Under the pieces are notes generated by a model. The model saw only the letters and a program-made list of their open reading frames with translations. It ran no database searches and was not told the DNA's origin. The position numbers were made by a program, and so were the translations under genes. Shown here one piece after another: positions 52,289 through 55,488 of a DNA stretch of 55,488 nucleotides. Each line of letters begins with the position of its first letter. The stretch's first letter is position 1. Origin of the DNA: an uncultured Clostridia bacterium (lineage in GTDB: Bacteria > Bacillota > Clostridia > TANB77 > CAG-508); assembly GCA_944387495.1 (NCBI GenBank), contig CALXFD010000009.1, positions 1 to 55,488 on the forward strand, written 5' to 3'.

Positions 52289-52600
52289 TTATTTTAAACT
52301 ATCTAAAATTTCGTTTTTATCTCTTAAACCTACAAATGATTTTACAGGCATTCCATTTTTGTATATTATAATTGTTGGTATACTCATAACATTATATTTT
52401 ATAGCTAATTGTTGATTATCATCTACATTTACTTTTCCAACTTTTACTTTTCCTTCCATTTCTTCTGCTATTTCATCTATTATTGGTGACATCATTTTAC
52501 ATGGTCCACACCAATCTGCATAAAAGTCTATTAAAACCATTTCTTCTGATTTTAATACCTCATTTTCAAAGTTTTCTTCATTAATTTTTAAAACACTCAT
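52289..52600 (-). CDS. trxA: Thioredoxin
   Basis: A 103-residue cytosolic redox protein with the active site WCGPCK (about 28-33) and the cis-proline region MSIPTIIIYKNG. Paired with thioredoxin reductase immediately upstream (62-base gap containing a hairpin). Ordinary family member. Confidence 0.96.
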   Translation of the reverse strand: MSVLKINEENFENEVLKSEEMVLIDFYADWCGPCKMMSPIIDEIAEEMEGKVKVGKVNVDDNQQLAIKYNVMSIPTIIIYKNGMPVKSFVGLRDKNEILDSLK

Positions 52601-52626
52601 TTTATTACCACCTATCTTTTTTATTT

Positions 52627-52655
52627 AGGTTTTTATATAGGATACCTATAAACCT
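52627..52655. repeat. Short hairpin repeat between trxB and trxA
   Basis: AGGTTT...AAACCT with inner TATAGG; shares AATAGGTTTATAGGTAT with 47842-47872. Probably a recurrent terminator-like element downstream of trxB. Confidence 0.55.
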
Positions 52656-52661
52656 ATTTTG

Positions 52662-53525
52662 TTAATTTTTATTTCTTACATATTTAATTACTTCTAATCC
52701 TGCTTTTGCACCTTCATACACAGCTTTTGATACTTGCAAGATTCCACCCGTGCAATCTCCACATGCATATATTCCTGGTATATTTGTTTCCATATTTTCA
52801 TTTACTACTATGTTTTCTTTATTTGTTAATATTCCTAATTTTTTTGCAAATTCACTACTTCCTGCTATACCGTTTGCTACAAATATACCGTCTACTGGTA
52901 ATTTTGTATTGTCTTCAAATTCTACTTCTTCTACTCTTGTTTCTCCTCGTACTTCTCTAATTTTTTTAGGAACTATTTTTACATTATCTGCTCTTATTTC
53001 TGGTGCTGTTTTTCCATCTGTTAATATTGTTATTTCTTTTGCTAAGTTTATTAATTCATTTGTTTCTGAAATTGCATAATTTCCACTTCCTATTACTGCA
53101 ATATTTTTGTTTCTATAAAAAAATCCATCACAAACAGCACAATAACTTATTCCTTTTCCTTCAAATTCTTTTATTCCTTTTATTTTTGGTGTATTTTTCT
53201 TGTTTCCTGTTGCAAATATTACTGTTTTAGTTTGATATTCGTTTTTATTAGTTATTACAGTAAAACCTTTTTCTTCCATTTTTATGTTTATTACTTCTTC
53301 ATCTAATACTTCTGTTCCTAATCTTTTTGCTTGTTTTATTCCTTCATTATATAATTCTTTTCCTGTAATTCCATTTTCAAATCCATAATAGTTTTCTATT
53401 AACTCTGCCTTTTCAAGTCCAGATTTGTCATGGTATATTATTAGTGTATTTAGATTTGCTCTTTTGGTATATAAGCTTGCAGAAACACCTGCTGGTCCTG
53501 CTCCTATTATTATAACATCATACAT
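52662..53525 (-). CDS. trxB: Thioredoxin reductase
   Basis: NADPH-dependent FAD flavoenzyme keeping thioredoxin reduced. It has 287 residues. The FAD motif IGAGPAG is at the N-terminus, the redox-active CAVCDG at about 130-135, the NADPH motif VIGSGN and the C-terminal GDCTGG. It directly precedes trxA. Slightly shorter than the E. coli enzyme but complete. Confidence 0.95.
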   Translation of the reverse strand: MYDVIIIGAGPAGVSASLYTKRANLNTLIIYHDKSGLEKAELIENYYGFENGITGKELYNEGIKQAKRLGTEVLDEEVINIKMEEKGFTVITNKNEYQTKTVIFATGNKKNTPKIKGIKEFEGKGISYCAVCDGFFYRNKNIAVIGSGNYAISETNELINLAKEITILTDGKTAPEIRADNVKIVPKKIREVRGETRVEEVEFEDNTKLPVDGIFVANGIAGSSEFAKKLGILTNKENIVVNENMETNIPGIYACGDCTGGILQVSKAVYEGAKAGLEVIKYVRNKN

Positions 53526-53541
53526 AATTTTATCCTCTTTT

Positions 53542-54024
53542 TTAATTTTTATTATTACTTTTTTCTAAATCTAGTAAAAATTCTTTTTTATCTAGCCCTA
53601 ATGCATACCCTACTAATTTATTATTAGCACCTATTACTCTATGACATGGTATTATTATTGGTATTGGATTTTTATTATTTGCCATTCCCACTGCTCTTGA
53701 AGCTTTTTCATTACCTATTTTTTGTGCTATTTGCTTATATGTCCTTGTTTCTCCATATGGAATTTGAGTTAATTCTTTCCATACTCTTTTCATAAAATCT
53801 GTACCTTGTGGCGCTAGTGGTAAATCAAATTTGGTTCTGGTTTTGTTAAAGTATTCTGTTAGTTGTTTTTCTGCTTCTATGAGTAATGGTGTTTCTTTTA
53901 TTTGTTCGTTTTCTTTTATAGGTTGAGCTAGATTGCTGTTTAGTTGTAGCTCTATTATCTTATTGCTTTTTTCTTCTATTGTTATTATTCCTATTGGGGT
54001 TTTTATATTTTTTATATAGTTCAT
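53542..54024 (-). CDS. ogt: Methylated-DNA--protein-cysteine methyltransferase
   Basis: Suicide repair of O6-alkylguanine in DNA. It has 160 residues with the active-site motif IIPCHRVIG (acceptor Cys about 127) and GYALGLDKKEFLLDLE near the C-terminus. It follows trxB by 17 bases, probably co-transcribed. Ordinary family member. Confidence 0.94.
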   Translation of the reverse strand: MNYIKNIKTPIGIITIEEKSNKIIELQLNSNLAQPIKENEQIKETPLLIEAEKQLTEYFNKTRTKFDLPLAPQGTDFMKRVWKELTQIPYGETRTYKQIAQKIGNEKASRAVGMANNKNPIPIIIPCHRVIGANNKLVGYALGLDKKEFLLDLEKSNNKN

Positions 54025-54115
54025 ATTTTTACCTCATGTGCATTATATCATTAATATAGCTGTTATGCAATTATTTTTTTGGATTTTTGTGATGAATAAA
54101 ATGTTTGAAATAATG

Positions 54116-54156
54116 AAAAAGGTTAATATATTTTTTACAATATATTAACCTTTTTT
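54116..54156. terminator. Terminator between the BspA-like protein and ogt genes
   Basis: AAAAAGGTTAATATATT (54116-54132) and AATATATTAACCTTTTTT (54139-54156) with T-runs on both ends; it separates the surface-protein gene from the ogt operon. Confidence 0.75.
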
Positions 54157-54270
54157 GCTTTATCTGTTAAATTTTAAAATTAATTTTTTATACTTTATAT
54201 AATTAATATTTTAATTATGCATTGATTATAGTTATGTTTTTCTGTAATTTATATAATCATACGTTTAACT

Positions 54271-55488
54271 TTATCTTGGCAACATTTTCCAATATTCAGG
54301 TATTGATGAATAATTGCTTAGCTTTTCACATCCTCTATAGCAAGAGTGTCCATTTGGTATAGTGGTAAACCATTCACTTGTATTTTCAAAATCTAAATTT
54401 TCCCAACCATCTACTCTTTCCCACAATGGTATTGCTTCTCCTGTTAGATTTGTACATCCACTAAATGTTCCATCAAAATCTGTTACATTTTGGCAATTTG
54501 AAAATAAATTTTGTGGTATACTGGTTAGACCTATACAATTTTCAAATGTACTTTGAAAGCTGTCGACATTTGGACAATTTGAAAATAAGTCTTCTGGTAT
54601 ACTTGTTAAACTAGCACACCCTGAAAAAGTATCTCTAAATTCTGTTATTTTAATAAAACTATTCTCTGACGGGCTTGCTATACGTCTTAATTTGGTACAA
54701 TTATCTAAATATATACTTTCTAAACCAGTTTCTCCCCATTGTGTTATTTCTATTATTTTTTCCAAATAATATATATACTCATTATCTACTTTCATATATG
54801 CTGAATTACTCATTATTGTTGAAATATCACCTTTTATTGTTACTTCATATTCTTTATTTTTTTCCGCATACTTATGACTATGCCCTTCTCTTGCCATTGC
54901 AGCTACTTCTATTCCTTCGTTTATAGAAGCTATTTCTTGAATACTTTTTTCCTTATTAGCTGTTTCTATGTTTCCATCTCCCCAATCTATTTCTGCTTCC
55001 TCAGATATTGGTAATACTACTACTCCATCTTCTCCTGAATTTACTATCATTTTTATTGCTTTCTTTTCTTCATCTTCTTCTGTATCATCTGTTATTGGAG
55101 CTGATATTGCTCCGGTTGATTGATTTATAGTGTATTTCCTTTGACTATCTGAAAATGTTACTGTTAATGTTCCACTTCCACTTGCTTCTCCTTTTGAATT
55201 TATTTTGTCTAGCTCTGTGTTTAATTCATCTGCTGTTACTTGGTCTGCTACATCTTCTACTTTATTTGCTTTTGCTGCTGCATACGCCATTTGTATTTCT
55301 TCTTTTTCTTGTGCAATTTCTGTTTGGTCTTTTGCCTCTGTTGCTTTTGTTAGTACTCCATTTTCTCCTGTTAGCATTGCTATACTTACTCCTGCTAATA
55401 TTAATAACACAATTATGTTTAGTATGTTATCGATGGTTAGGCTGTAAAAAATCAGACTGGAATAGTTTACTAGACCAGCCTGACCATC
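54271..55488 (-). CDS. Pilin-like leader BspA-type repeat protein, N-terminus cut at the window edge
   Basis: A surface protein of at least 380 residues. The modular leader ...IIVLLILAGVSIAMLTGENGVLTKA matches the one at 9360-10565. A serine/threonine-rich linker leads to leucine-rich, surface-BspA-type repeats with motifs DLFSNCPNVDSFQSTFENC and NLFSNCQNVTDFDGTFSGC, and a C-terminal SCYRGCEKLSNYSSIPEYWK. The expected GITLIALVIT before the leader is absent: upstream in-frame sequence is different (SSLIFYSLTIDNILN) and the frame stays open to the window end, over a GATGGTTAGGCTG / CAGCCTGACCATC inverted repeat (55432-55488). A contig-end chimera or a recombination at that repeat are both possible; the true start is not in the window. 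Confidence 0.7.
   Translation of the reverse strand, partial: DGQAGLVNYSSLIFYSLTIDNILNIIVLLILAGVSIAMLTGENGVLTKATEAKDQTEIAQEKEEIQMAYAAAKANKVEDVADQVTADELNTELDKINSKGEASGSGTLTVTFSDSQRKYTINQSTGAISAPITDDTEEDEEKKAIKMIVNSGEDGVVVLPISEEAEIDWGDGNIETANKEKSIQEIASINEGIEVAAMAREGHSHKYAEKNKEYEVTIKGDISTIMSNSAYMKVDNEYIYYLEKIIEITQWGETGLESIYLDNCTKLRRIASPSENSFIKITEFRDTFSGCASLTSIPEDLFSNCPNVDSFQSTFENCIGLTSIPQNLFSNCQNVTDFDGTFSGCTNLTGEAIPLWERVDGWENLDFENTSEWFTTIPNGHSCYRGCEKLSNYSSIPEYWKMLPR
55432..55488. repeat. Inverted repeat at the right window edge
   Basis: GATGGTTAGGCTG (55432-55444) and CAGCCTGACCATC (55476-55488) are inverted copies with one mismatch, separated by 31 bases. They sit where the homology to the other pilin-like leader ends. 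Confidence 0.7.

Overview
The window is a very AT-rich chromosomal stretch from an endospore-forming, anaerobic-type clostridial Firmicute, probably an uncultured gut lineage. The main reasons are the complete spoIIIA sporulation operon, the Firmicutes-style T-box, RNase Y, CadC and sortase genes, strong GGAGG ribosome binding sites, and A/T-ending codons almost everywhere. The odd total length and a gene running off the right edge suggest a whole contig. Nearly all genes lie on the minus strand. The plus strand carries only a small HTH gene, a 65-residue protein, a polysaccharide deacetylase, a candidate small RNA and an integrase remnant.

Layout, left to right. 1-3.1 kb: a small membrane protein, a class B sortase with its likely wall-anchored beta-helix substrate, and a long palindromic REP-like repeat. 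3.1-7.9 kb: a fermentative operon of FIST-domain protein, aldehyde dehydrogenase, a membrane-anchored unknown and a FucO-type alcohol dehydrogenase. 8-9.3 kb: phosphofructokinase. 9.4-11.3 kb: a pilin-like secreted protein, then a 740-base non-coding stretch with three long imperfect palindromes and a (GT)12 tract. 11.3-16.7 kb: fatty acid synthesis genes fabH-fabD-fabG-fabF-accB and fabZ, with a small RNA gene on the opposite strand between accB and fabZ. 17-22.6 kb: spoIIIAA to spoIIIAH. 22.7-25.4 kb: a large anchored protein and YebC.

25.6-28.5 kb: an AbiE-type toxin-antitoxin pair and a decayed aldo/keto reductase-flavoredoxin locus. 28.5-33.3 kb: a metal-resistance operon (cadC-cadA-copZ-copA) behind a textbook promoter with paired operators. 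33.4-38.5 kb: RNase Y, then a T-box controlling a small unknown protein plus valyl-tRNA synthetase. 38.5-41.3 kb: small membrane proteins, a MerR remnant, a cupin, a 65-residue protein and a deacetylase. 41.4-45.3 kb: an accessory module (zinc-peptidase-like protein and two unknowns) ending at a tRNA-Leu gene with an integrase remnant abutting it. 45.5-54 kb: a 780-residue unknown, a second deacetylase, a MecA-like penicillin-binding protein, an alpha/beta hydrolase, thioredoxin, thioredoxin reductase and a DNA alkyl-repair protein. 54.3-55.5 kb: a pilin-like/BspA-repeat surface protein cut by the window edge.

The strongest oddity is that two genes (spoIIIAB and the large anchored protein at 22.7-24.7 kb) are each broken by a +1 frameshift at exactly the same 9-mer, CACGGAGAA, with CGG in frame in both. 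A third copy lies in the spoIIIAA leader, and I saw no other copies. This is either a recurrent real event (mutation or recoding) or a motif-specific sequencing error, and it is testable. Other leads are the unassigned small RNA between accB and fabZ, the palindrome cluster, REP-like repeats (one forming the 3' end of a coding sequence), MerR-type 19-bp-spacer promoters in front of decaying genes, and the island remnant at tRNA-Leu.
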